Of a DNA stretch of 64,000 nucleotides, positions 36,801-45,100 are shown piece after piece. Origin of the DNA: Aporrectodea caliginosa. Taxonomy: Eukaryota > Annelida > Clitellata > Crassiclitellata > Lumbricidae. Made by a program: the position numbers and the translations under genes. Numbering within the stretch: the first letter of the stretch is position 1; every line of letters starts with the position of its first letter. The DNA is taken from NCBI GenBank assembly GCA_020284085.1, contig JACEVL010000004.1, positions 1 through 64,000 on the forward strand. The letters are read 5' to 3'. Below the pieces are notes generated by a model. The model did not search any database. It was not told where the DNA came from and saw only the letters and a list, made by a program, of their open reading frames with translations.

Positions 36801-38925
36801 CTAGACGTAAGTGCATCTGCCATTTCTTGCAAGTGTGTTTACGTTTAGCCTTAAGGTAACATTCTCTGTTGTTTGTACTTGGAATGTGGAGGCAATAGGT
36901 GACGTTAGGAATGTACACACTTAGCAGTTATTTAGGATATAAATGATCAGAAACAAGGTACTGAGAAGAGTGGAAGTTTAACAAGCTAGTGATAGATAGT
37001 GAATGGCAGAGCAGAACATAGATTGTGAAAAGAATTAAATAATGAAAGTGTCTAGGGCAAGCAGAAAGTTATATTGCACCCCAAAGGAGCCTTTCATAAA
37101 ACCTATACAATGCTCAGTGATCTTGATTTCTGGTGGCAGTGTCTAGTTGGATTTTGTGTGCATGTGTATATCAGGACACCTTAATATAGCACCTTTCAGT
37201 ACTGTCAAAGATACTATATGTATGTCTATCTGACATATCTAAACAAAGTGTGTTTTAAGGTTGGCAGAAAATGTATGTCGAGCAGATTCAAATTAAAACA
37301 GTATGTATGACATTGTATGTGCAGTGAAAGATAGTTCCTAGAGGACTATCTAACACATTAGAAGACACAGTGGGCTCGACTGGATGTACTTTAAAGATTA
37401 GTATTAATGGTGATAAAAAATATGGCTGGGATATATGTACTTCTGTATGTATCTCGATATTTATGTAGATTTTTGTAAGAAGTTTCAAATTTCTTGCCCA
37501 AACGTTCTACAGGCAATATTGAAACCATTCCTGCAAACACAATAGCTGAACTTGAGATTAATGAATATAAATTATGAATAAGGTGGTGGTGAATTTAACG
37601 TATTTTAGGATTACTTACATGCTGGTTCTACACCCGTCTGGCTGCCTTACACATCTTTGGATCATCTCTTGCTAGCACTCGATGATGCTAGAGGAAAGGA
37701 CAAACAGTTTGCAGAAGTAAGATAGATCTTTCCTAACTTAAAATTTATTAGTAATTTTTCTTGACCTCAATTTCAAATATTTCATCTCTGAACTTATCTT
37801 AAACCAGAGAAGTTTTATTTATTATGAACATGTCGAGGTATTGTTGGCCTTAATTTTTTTCTGATACAAGCCAGTATGAATATTGCTGTGTTGTTATATT
37901 ACTATGATTGGATTTAACGTTTTTGTTATATCCCGTTAGTGATTTAGTGTTCACTGTTGGCAATGTAAGTATTTTGTAAGATTTGCTAATGTGCTAGTGT
38001 CTGATCATTCACCATTTCTTGCTTTGACTTTGTGTCATGATAGGAGTATAGAGAAGCACAGTGAACAATGTACCTTCTCCAGAATAACGTTAATTCTTAG
38101 ATCACTCAGCATTGCTAAAGTGGTTAAACGTAGCCTTTAAACTGCGCCAATCTGTGTTTTAATTGGTTCTGTCTGTGTTAAATGTCATATTCAGTGCGAC
38201 CACTCTCCATTTTCTAAAATCCCAAGCTCTTGCCAGAAAAATCCCAAGATTGGCCAAAAGTGTACAAAAACATCCCAAGGTTCTGAATAGGAAAAAGTTG
38301 TGATGAAATATGAAATGCGTTTTAACTTTTAACAATCACAATTATTCACAAAAATGCCTAGTTAAGAAGTCGCAAAGAAAAAACCGGAGCATAACATTGA
38401 ATTAACAATGTTTACAGATTACAATAATAATAAACGTCTTTCAGACTGAGCGAGTTTTTCTCATCTGATTCGCTGCTACTGTTGCAAAGTATGGTAAAAA
38501 TGAATCTGGAGACCTTATAAAAAATCCCAAGATTGCTAGGCAAAATCCCCAGATCCCAAGTCGGCCCCAAAAATCCCAAGATCTTGGGAAATTTCCCAAG
38601 CAGTGGTCGCACTGGTCATATTGGACGTCTTATCGTATTTTTAAATGTTTATATATATATATTCGTTTTATTATAAATTCAAACTCAAGGATGACACACC
38701 GCACCCAAGCTCACAGTTACAAACTAGAATGAAAATTAAAGTTATTTAAGTAAACAGAGAGTTGGCTTATGGCGTCACAGAGAAATTCGCTTATAAAGGA
38801 TTCTTGATTGTTTGATTGTAATCTAATTTCAGCTACATCACCAGCTTACAACAACCCTAGAAAACTACTTCAGTGTTGTACAGAATGTCACAGACGACAC
38901 GCTTGCAATGCTTCGGAATCACTGA
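9863..38925 (+). CDS. NUP160: Nucleoporin NUP160, complete, 33 exons
   Basis: NUP160 is a scaffold subunit of the Y-shaped NUP107-160 complex of the nuclear pore. Exons: 9863-9953, 11400-11508, 12171-12378, 12959-13193, 13577-13655, 14266-14377, 15098-15176, 15837-15925, 17369-17437, 18117-18208, 18677-18836, 19647-19733, 20008-20112, 20556-20730, 21241-21406, 22230-22363, 23090-23241, 23836-23963, 24495-24568, 24817-24976, 25626-25781, 26370-26499, 27598-27693, 28244-28338, 29707-29815, 30416-30521, 31501-31736, 32249-32502, 35027-35152, 35737-35881, 36681-36806, 37609-37716, 38833-38925. All introns are GT-AG and phases match throughout, giving 1,427 aa against 1,436 in human. An N-terminal beta-propeller (about residues 30-500; CTRNRFICW, SKDSKLRIWS) precedes a helical solenoid (TRFEMCRDLLVL, LDMGHNMEAYKAM, MYEFGLRM, LPSWFLASYK). 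An in-frame ATG at 9776 would add 29 residues. I chose 9863 because its context (GCAATGG) is better, but this is uncertain. Confidence 0.95.
10363..11112 (-). mobile_element. Merlin-like DNA transposon in NUP160 intron 1
   Basis: A perfect 30-bp inverted repeat beginning GGCAAAACTGGGAACGGCGG lies at 10363-10392 and, reversed, at 11083-11112. AATTTTC directly flanks both outer edges (10356-10362 and 11113-11119), a plausible target duplication. Between them, on the minus strand, is a DDE transposase of the Merlin/IS1595 type. Ends starting with GG suit Merlin. The transposase frame runs out through the right repeat, so the element may be a deletion derivative, or the left repeat may instead be an inverted duplicate of coding sequence. 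Confidence 0.7.
10505..11155 (-). pseudogene. Merlin/IS1595-type (ISXO2-like) transposase, N-terminally truncated
   Basis: Cut-and-paste transposase core. Counting from the codon at 11146, the DDE residues are visible: D59 in FVEVDETYY, D120 in VIVTDVWAAY and E161 in TQTIEGLWMHAK. Other family hallmarks are RKYHRGMRRR, HFVDP and YLAEFQWR near the C-terminus. The 213-codon frame has no internal stop and ends properly at 10505. No ATG opens it: the apparent start is GTG, an upstream stop lies at about 11,165, and the zinc-ribbon N-terminus usual in the family is missing. It lies antisense inside NUP160 intron 1. The catalytic triad is intact, but this copy alone probably cannot make a full enzyme. 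Confidence 0.75.
11971..12041 (-). mobile_element. TTAA miniature inverted-repeat element, copy 1
   Basis: A 71-bp module begins TTAACACTTTAGTGGCGAGC and ends TTAAAGGGTTAA, with the family core (GCATTGGTTTCCCTGTCAC). It lies in NUP160 intron 2. The family consensus has about 20-bp terminal inverted repeats, TTAACCCTTTAACGACGAGC, starting and ending with TTAA, the target site of piggyBac-like transposases. The right end of this copy has decayed (GGTATCATTAAAGGG). Confidence 0.8.
15612..15675 (+). mobile_element. TTAA miniature element, copy 2 (right end lost)
   Basis: AACACTTTACACTTTAATGA then CGAGCGTGCACTAAAAGTGA and CTGGGAAACCAATGCAGCTC match the family, but the terminal TTAA on the right is missing (GCCGG follows). 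It lies in NUP160 intron 7. Confidence 0.7.
16163..16430 (+). mobile_element. tRNA-derived SINE, family 1
   Basis: The head contains an A-box-like TGGTTGAATGGTAA and a B box GGGTTCGATGCCC (16214-16226) spaced as in a pol III promoter. The body ends with GATGGGTGCCTTGCAGGCCT and CAGTTAAATTTGACTCC, then an A/T-rich tail with (ATT)n. It lies in NUP160 intron 8. The body matches the minus-strand copy at 6,838-7,048. Confidence 0.7.
16616..16700 (-). mobile_element. Retrotransposon 3' tail, (ATTG)n
   Basis: Plus strand (CAAT)n then CCTTTTATTGTTTCC; on the minus strand this is CAATAAAAGG followed by (ATTG)n. It is the same kind of tail as in the insertion at 34,742-34,940. It lies in NUP160 intron 8. 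Confidence 0.5.
17130..17157. repeat. (AT)n microsatellite
   Basis: An uninterrupted TA run embedded in an AT-rich stretch (17,125-17,250) of NUP160 intron 8. Confidence 0.85.
17797..18005 (+). mobile_element. tRNA-derived SINE, family 2
   Basis: The head GGCATGGTGGCCGATTGGTT then AGAGCGCTTGGC is tRNA-like, with an A box (TGGCCGATTGG) and a B box GGGTTCAAGCC at 17847-17857. The body reads GGGACCTTGAGCAAGTCCTT and CACAATTGCTC, and the tail is TGTAT-rich. It lies in NUP160 intron 9. The same body is found at 56,030-56,280 and, in part, at 19,494-19,605. Confidence 0.75.
19164..19445 (-). mobile_element. L2/CR1-like retrotransposon 3' end
   Basis: On the minus strand it reads VIGPSTWNGLPLTLRSLPRT and later GRAWVGSASE, then a short tail and (GAAT)n (plus strand (ATTC)n at 19,164-19,180). 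It lies in NUP160 intron 11 and is 5'-truncated, with at least one frame change. It is a relative of the fragments at 5,997 and 35,501. Confidence 0.75.
19494..19605 (+). mobile_element. SINE family 2 body fragment
   Basis: GACCTTGAGCAATGTCTTCA then CGTACAATTGCT matches the body of the SINEs at 17,797 and 56,030. No tRNA-like head is present. Confidence 0.5.
22087..22157 (-). mobile_element. TTAA miniature element, copy 3 (best preserved)
   Basis: 71 bp in NUP160 intron 15, ending 73 bp before exon 16. The left end is TTAACCCTTTAACGACGAGC. The right end reversed is TTAACCCTTTAACAACGAGC, a single mismatch over 20 bp. Both termini are TTAA. Confidence 0.88.
24235..24330 (+). mobile_element. 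SINE-like tail fragment
   Basis: CTTCTGAACTTTGTAAGGAG then GGCATTATCAAATTACGATT and GTATTGTAT resemble the tail of the SINE at 17,797 (CTTCTGAGCTTTGGAAGAAG). It lies in NUP160 intron 18. This is a partial match only. Confidence 0.4.
25883..26319. mobile_element. hAT-like non-autonomous element, family G copy 1
   Basis: 437 bp from TAGGGCAGCGGATTTTAAC to TACCAACCCTA, with ATTAATCGATTAAT-like motifs near both ends. Flanks ATTCATTT and AGTAATTT agree at six of eight bases, a plausible old duplication. It fills most of NUP160 intron 21 and ends 50 bp before exon 22. Related copies lie at 42,711 and 52,263. Confidence 0.65.
28480..29185 (+). mobile_element. Decayed L2/CR1/Rex1-like reverse transcriptase fragment
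   Basis: Plus-strand frames carry LGVTLDSALTF, TMASIVHAFVCSRI, DYCNSLLIGLPKVRLSPIQS, VLNAAARLIAHLPKYSHIS, RIQFKVLALVLKSKLGLAPK, FAIIGPSLWNALPFTLRETF and SASEWLRL in the right order for the C-terminal third of a non-LTR reverse transcriptase. Several frameshifts and stops interrupt it. The 3' tail reads GCGGCGCTATATAAATTACT. It occupies NUP160 intron 24 in the sense orientation. Confidence 0.85.
31728..31765 (+). repeat. 19-bp tandem duplication of a NUP160 splice donor
   Basis: AACTTACAGGTCTGTAGAA occurs twice in a row across the exon 27/intron 27 border. The exon ends at 31736 (CAG/GTCTGT). An identical second donor lies 19 bp downstream. Reading through the first donor reaches a TAG at 31759-31761. 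Confidence 0.9.
33321..34284 (-). mobile_element. TTAA miniature element, copy 4, split by a hAT-like insertion
   Basis: The left 55 bp (33321-33375, TTAACCCTTTGACGATGAGC ... GTACACGCTCG) and right 15 bp (34270-34284, ending TTAAAGGGTTAA) together make a 70-bp member of the TTAA family. Between them sits an 886-bp hAT-like element plus one copy of the 8-bp target duplication. It lies in NUP160 intron 28. Confidence 0.88.
33376..34261. mobile_element. 886-bp hAT-like element with perfect 8-bp target duplication
   Basis: Ends CAGGGTGGA and, reversed, CAGGGTTGA are typical of hAT transposons. CACGCTCG flanks both sides exactly (33368-33375 and 34262-34269). The left subterminal part contains tandem copies of a unit with GATTTAAATCAGTAGTAAAA (33,410-33,545) and the right one copies of AAAAAATCCGATTTAAATC (34,165-34,220). 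A plus-strand stretch NVKPLDWWKSQADLL (about 33,887-33,935) recalls the C-terminal dimerisation region of hAT transposases, so this may be a deletion derivative of an autonomous element. Confidence 0.9.
34630..35041 (+). repeat. 28-bp tandem repeat containing the NUP160 exon 29 acceptor
   Basis: GTGTATCTGG recurs at 34646, 34674, 34702, 34730, then after an insertion at 34943, 34971, 34999 and 35027, always 28 bp apart. Each unit begins GTGTATCTGG and ends with an acceptor-like TTATTTAG. The last unit (TTATGTAG) provides the real acceptor, and exon 29 begins at 35027 with the repeat sequence itself, coding CIWL. Confidence 0.92.
34742..34940 (+). mobile_element. Non-LTR retrotransposon 3' end inserted in the 28-bp array
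   Basis: About 200 bp with no similarity to the array, ending AATAAAGAATTGATTGATTG followed by further ATTG units, a typical 3' tail. It separates four array units on each side. The minus-strand tail at 16,616 is of the same kind. Confidence 0.65.
35501..35697 (-). mobile_element. L2/CR1-like retrotransposon 3' end
   Basis: On the minus strand it reads STGPKVWNGFPLTLCSLPRV, then FHSLLKIVLFSLGWVGSAP, a short tail and (GAAT)n at 35,501-35,514. It lies in NUP160 intron 29 and ends about 40 bp before exon 30. Confidence 0.75.
38192..38614. mobile_element. Non-autonomous hAT-like element, family A copy 2
   Basis: 423 bp with 13-bp inverted ends CAGTGCGACCACT and a perfect 8-bp duplication GTCATATT (38184-38191 and 38615-38622). 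AATCCCAAG motifs crowd both ends. It lies in NUP160 intron 32. It is collinear with 7,559-8,163 apart from the extra MITE carried there. Confidence 0.93.
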
Positions 38926-39225
38926 CAGAATTCTCACCTTAGTCTTCGTGAACTCAATGGCTTCATTTCAGACATTTACAGATCATCTGTGTTTGGGAAT
39001 TAGCAACATACAGAACAGTGCTTCAGAACAGCTCTCTGTTATTGGAAATATATAATTTTGACCATCATGTTACAATATGAATGGAATATCATTTGAAGGG
39101 ATTATTTTGAAAAAGTTTTATAAATTTGCATTGAAGCATTAGAATTCTAACTTTTGGAACCGTGAGCTTAAGATGTTTGTGCTGAATTTTACCTGTGGTT
39201 TGAATGAGTATAATAATAAACTAAG
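38926..39225 (+). other. NUP160 3' untranslated region with possible poly(A) signal
   Basis: After the TGA at 38923-38925 the sequence is AT-rich and non-repetitive. AATAAA at 39215-39220 is the first canonical polyadenylation signal I see downstream, giving a 3' UTR of about 300 nt if used. Confidence 0.5.
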
Positions 39226-39588
39226 CAAAAATGATACTATAAAAAAGTAATGTGATTTTAAAGATTGATGCAACATTAGAATGTTTTAGTCACTTTAGAG
39301 AACTGCCATGTATATGTGATTAAATCTTGGGGTTACAAAATGTGTTTAAACTGGTTTTGGACAAATTACTGTGAATGTAGAATTTTTTTAGTACAATTCA
39401 AAGTTCAAAGCCCAAGCCTAGATGGAAAGTAATCCAATTTCTGTATCTTTGGCACATGCCTTGTAGTCCACAAGCAATTTGGTCTGTCACTTGTGGGCGC
39501 TCTACTTTATCGACGCAACTTTTTAACTGATGTAATTTTTCGTTAGTAATGACATTTAACATCATATAGGCTAGCATAGAGAGCGCCT

Positions 39589-39637
39589 CTGAGTAGTATC
39601 TTGAAGAGGCGCTATATAGATTCTCAGAATGAATTTA
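39589..39637 (+). mobile_element. Short L2-like 3' tail fragment
   Basis: GAGCGCCTCTGAGTAGTATC then TTGAAGAGGCGCTATATAGA is the plus-strand version of the tail found at 5,997, 19,164 and 35,501, followed by a degenerate GAAT run. Confidence 0.6.
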
Positions 39638-39639
39638 AG

Positions 39640-42115
39640 TACGTGATGTGGAAACAGATGAGACAATTGAAGAGAAAACATCAAGGACAAAAGTCTGGTT
39701 TGTCTAACTCGGCTTTAATCATCTGGTTGAGTTTTGAGAGTGCCATACGATAGATGTTCTGTTACTTGGTATAGAGCCTACTTTTGGATGGATTTCTATT
39801 CATTAGTGCCACTGCAGTGCATCAAACAACAGTTGCTGCTGTGTAAAACCGATAAAGTACTGTACCTGTGTGACCATTATACATGCAGTCTGGGACCAGT
39901 CTGGTAAAAATCTAGCAGATCAAATCTAGTGACAGAAAAGTTGTCACGCAGGAGTAAACTGGAGTGGATAGCATATGTCATGATTTTAGAGCAAACAGAC
40001 TAGGCAGAATCGATATGGATACCAGTTACAATAACCATTTGTAATGACTTGATGAATGTGATACTCCAGGTGATTTGGTTCTGTGGTTACAACCGTTATA
40101 GTCAAGAAAGTGATGTACTTTTGTTAATAGGATGATATGTTGAGACTTGTAATAGAATTGTCATGATGTCACGACTGGTGTCCGAGATAAATGGTTCTAG
40201 TTCCAGTTTTGCAACATGCAGAATGGTGGTGATGATAAAGCCATTAGCAAACACGACATACAAAAGGAGAACGACTATAGTTTCTAAAAGAAAAAGCAAT
40301 CCTCATTTAATAGTGTTTTGTACAGTACTTTATTGGTTTACACAGCAACATTTGTTTGATGCCCTGCGGTGCTTGTCGAAAGTAGGCCTAGAGGACAGTT
40401 AGTGTCGTGATGAGATTTACAGTGTTGACTGTCTTGGACGTAGCCTTTCCTAGACCTTGTTTCCTTCATGTTATGATCGGCGAAGACAGGCCTAATACGG
40501 AGTGGCTATACCTTATCGGAAGTACAAGAATGGCTCTACAGGCGGAAAATTTTACTTAGTAACAGCCAGCACCCCAAATTAACGTAGCACAGACTTAGAC
40601 TGCCACACAAATTGAGTAAATAGGCCTACACTAACAACGTGAGCCATCTCAACAAAAATCGGTTTTGTTTTGTTGACTTTGGCTGACCCTTGGGATGGGC
40701 CGACCACACGTCGCTTTTGTTGGCACATTTCGCCCGCGATTGAAATCTCTTAAATAAGCCACCGTCGGGAGGCGAACCGCGATCGTCACCCTTTCTAACA
40801 GAACCAAATGGGACTCATCGCTGAGGGTGGGTGGCCATCTGTCCTCTACCTCACCTTATATTAGGCCTACCATTGACAGTGTATAGGCTACGCACGGTCA
40901 GATTGTACTCATAGCTCAGTTGACTAGGGAGACAGATGATGCTGAAAGCTACATACAAGAGCCGACCCTTGAACTCATTGTCAGTGCAACACGGTAACCA
41001 CGAACGTACTAGACATCTGCCCGTTTCTAAGTTACTGTTCTTGTTAAGTTCTCTAGACTGATTCACAGGCTATAGGCTACCACGCTGCATTTCCACTCTG
41101 GAAAGAACTCCTCATGCCCACATGGAGCCCATATAGGAGCCATATTTACCCATAGGACCCATACAGAGTCCACATGGGTCCCATCTAATGCCCATGTAAA
41201 TTCTGACATCTCGATCGTCACTCACAGCGTACCATCATCCAGCTGCCTCAAGCTGCAGCCTCTATCACACCTGATCTATAGGCTTTCCATTCGAAACCAA
41301 AGTCCAAACGTTTGCAGAAATCTTACTCTGATCCACCCATTCCAACTGCTGCCTTCCAATTCCTCTCATCGTTCATTATTACAAATTTACAATCAACGGC
41401 AAAAGCTCCTCCATTTTCTTTTCTTTTTGATGTGTTTGCAACGAGTTTTTGTTCTTCGAATGTCGTTGGACTAGGACGCAACGCAGCTAGGCTATCTTTG
41501 GACTTGACGCGGCGCTCGGGACTAAGTTGTTAAAGTAAGTAAGGAAGTAATTAAGAAGCCTTTATTTGCATCTGACAAGCGCACATCCTTCGTTAGCTGA
41601 ATTGCGCTTTAGAAATTTCCGAGCTAACTATTACAACTACAGTTTGATTTTCTAGCTGACAACCAACGCGTTGACCAACAACCTCTTGCTTACAACCGCT
41701 CAAAGACAGATAGTCTCTTAGGCATAGGCCCTATAGTTTGATTTTAACTACTGCATTGACGATAATCTTTGGCTCAGAGGTGCATATCTTGAAGCCTTGA
41801 ATCTCGGCCTAATATAAGCAAATGGTCTCTGTCAAGTGGATTTGACTGAATAAGTGACGGAGAACCTTTCACGAACAATTCCAATTTTACGTGACGTTCG
41901 TATGGTTTTACCTTATAATGGCGTTACATAAACTATCCACCAGTTGAGTGAGTGTGATGTCTGGTTTGAAGACCGGAAATGACAGAGTGAAGGATGATCC
42001 GGTGATGGCAAAAACACTTTTAACTATTTGCAAAAAGTTATGAAAAGTTAGTAAGATATTTAACAGTCTGTCCAGTTCTTCAGACACTTCGACTGCGACA
42101 TGGTCTGCGTCTGAC
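39640..42115. other. Intergenic between NUP160 and LST2, incl. LST2 promoter region
   Basis: No gene recognised. TAGGCCTA occurs at 40,383, 40,621 and 40,862. A stretch at about 41,110-41,200 repeats CCCATA/CCACATGG-like words. The region just before 42,116 must hold the LST2 5' UTR and promoter, but no TATA box or other core element is convincing. Confidence 0.5.
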
Positions 42116-45100
42116 ATGAACTCCATAAGGAAGTGGATTTTCAGACCCAAGGTATTTAGATGTTTCGTATATTATAGGCGATTGTTGTAGCGCTAGATGC
42201 CCATGTAAACTAGTAAATACGCTGTATACTACTTTACAATACAAATTTTTTGAATTAAATATGTAGCAGCTGTTTAAAAGGGGCTTGCACAAGTCTAACG
42301 ATTAGCATATGGGACTGATAATCTATATTTTTGGGTAACCTGCGGCCGATCACCATATGAATAATATGACTACCCCACACAGGGATAGAATAAAGCGCTG
42401 ACTTTTCCAATGGCTGAAATACTTCATATAAGTAAATAATGGGTACTGAAAACGGAAGAATAAGTCCAAAAACTGTGGTTGACTGGTTGAGTTTGTTGCA
42501 GAGACGAGTGTGTTAATTGGTTGAAGATTTGACAAACAAGAACAGCCCATTGTTGTGGAAATAGATGAAAGTAAAATGCTTTCATAGTAAATAGCACAGC
42601 ATTCATTTCAGCAACGGTCATTGGGTGTTTGGCGCTATGTAAAGAGGATCTGGAAGATTTCCTTGTCGAAGTAGATGGTCGCAGTGCAGAAACACGGGGC
42701 GGGATAATATTAGGGCTGCGGATTTTAACAATTAATTAATTGATTAATCATTAAAAATTTTAATCGATTAATTTCAGGTTGTTCAATGATTTTTTTAAAC
42801 TTATTTCATGATATTGAGCAGCCCATTTCCATAGTAAACAATATGACAAGCAATGATAATGTGAAACGTTTGAAGTCACAGACGACAACAAAATGAATTG
42901 CCTTCATTGCAATAAACAGTTTGCTTACCATGGTTTAAAAACACTTCTGACATATCACCTTCTGTCTGTGGAATGATTACAGTTTTTTAGTTTTAGAAAG
43001 AAAGTAGTAACTGACTCAGTGACTGCATTTTTAACAGTTTCTCATGCTTGACATAACAAATTAATTGAATTTAATCGATTAATCTAAGTTAATTTTTTTA
43101 GAAGAGCATGTGGATGCCTGTGGATAGGAGACTGAAAAGATAATTCAGTGCAAGTCATGATTTCTTCTAAACATATTTTCAAGAGTTTGTCTGGCATTGC
43201 TCATATCAGCGTGAACAGATTTTTGTGAACGTTGAAATCTGTATTCCAGAGATGTATGATACTCAATTAAGTCTTCACCAAACAGTCCAGTTCTTGCCAA
43301 ATGAAAGTTATTTTGCAGATGTGTGTTCCTTCATTATTATTGTAAACTTGTTATTCATTACTTGGACTTCCACAGCGTGAGGTCGCAACACTTTGCTCTA
43401 TCAGAGTCTGGAGTGGCCCTATTGTTTATACGTTGATTGGTGTGTAAACATATTATCTTGGTGCAAATTAGACTTTTACTTTATTTTCTTGACAAAAGTA
43501 CCATATTTCCTGGACAGATTAGAGCAGATATAGAACTGCTTGCTATCCATGGATATTGATTCAAAACTTTGGATTCACTTATATCGTTTAGTTATTTATT
43601 AAAAGTTTTGAGAGAGATCGACGTTCGCTATTGGGATGTTAGCCTCATTTCTGGTTTCCCTGACATATCTAATTAATATAATCTAATGACTTCTGTCATG
43701 CTGTTACTATAATGCACCACACCTCAATCAGTGGTTACTTATAATAAATTGAAGTTGATCATCAAGATCCTTTGGAGAAGTAGAGTCTAAATCCATTTGG
43801 TTAAGAAACCAGAGAATGAGGCTATGGTCGGTGAGCGAGTTGACTGGTTTAAACCTGAAAGACAACAATAGAGCTGGCTGAGAGAGGGACAGCAAATTCC
43901 ATAGCTTTGGACAGCTACCAAGAATGCTTGGGAGCCCAATACAATGCTGGTGTGAAGCACAGCAAGAGTCAAAGTATCCATGGATCGAGTCCAATAATGC
44001 TTTTATAATTGAAGCCATTTTTATTAAATCACTGATTTGTATAATGGGTGAGCATCACTGAGAAAGGAGCAGAAATGGCCTGATTTAAATATAATGCTGT
44101 GTGTACAGTAAGACATATTTTAAACTTGATACTTTACTCAACTGACAGTCAGTGCAGTGATGGGTGTGATATGCCCATATTTAGTGGTCTTTATTATGAT
44201 CCCAATAGAGATTTTTTTGGCTATTTATTTGTAGTTTGTGCTAATAATTTTTAATGATACCAATGATTTACAATAATCCAGCCAGCTGGAAAGCAGGGCA
44301 TGTGCCAGTGAAACTATGACAGTGTACCGCATGATGATCAGATTATAACAATATTCTCTATGTGAAAGTGGCTTGTTTTGCATATTGCCATTTGTCAGAA
44401 ATGACTTGTTGGAGTCAAGACAACCGAATTGATGTGAGCTAGTCCTATTAAGGAGCCCTCTAAAATAAGCTGGTGCCCTTTATATGACTTTCAAGTGGTG
44501 CCTTAGAAATTTGGAGATTGCGTTATGAGCTGATGACCCCCCGGATTTCGACCTTGGTTCTCCATTGAATAATGACTCTTGACTACGATCTCTTCTGCTT
44601 CAAACATTCACTGATGCCTTGTATATTATGATACCTGAGCTATAGGAGGCATCAGATTAGATTAAATTTGAAGTTAAATTTGCGTATTGTAATCTGTTTC
44701 CACAGAGGTCTGATACTGCATACCTTGCTCAGTTCTATTATGCCGATGAAGAACTGAACCTGGTTGCAGCTGAGCTGGACAGTTTCGACGGGCGTAAAGA
44801 TCCAGAGCGTTGTACCAACCTGGTGAACCAACTGCGCCGATGTCAGGACGCGGTTCTTAGCATTGTGGAAAAGATAATGGGCGAGATGATTCCTCTCAAT
44901 CGGGCCAGTCGTGACTACCGAGTTAAGTTTCCAGATGATGTGTTGCAGGAGAGCCTGGCGGGCCAGCTGTGGTTTGGGGCTGAGGTTGGTTTTATTATTT
45001 GTTGGGTTTCTTTGAAGGTTTGTTAATGAAACTGTGCTTAAGTTATTTTTGATGTATGTCTGAATGAAAAAATTTGAACTTCTAAATTTAAAATACCACT

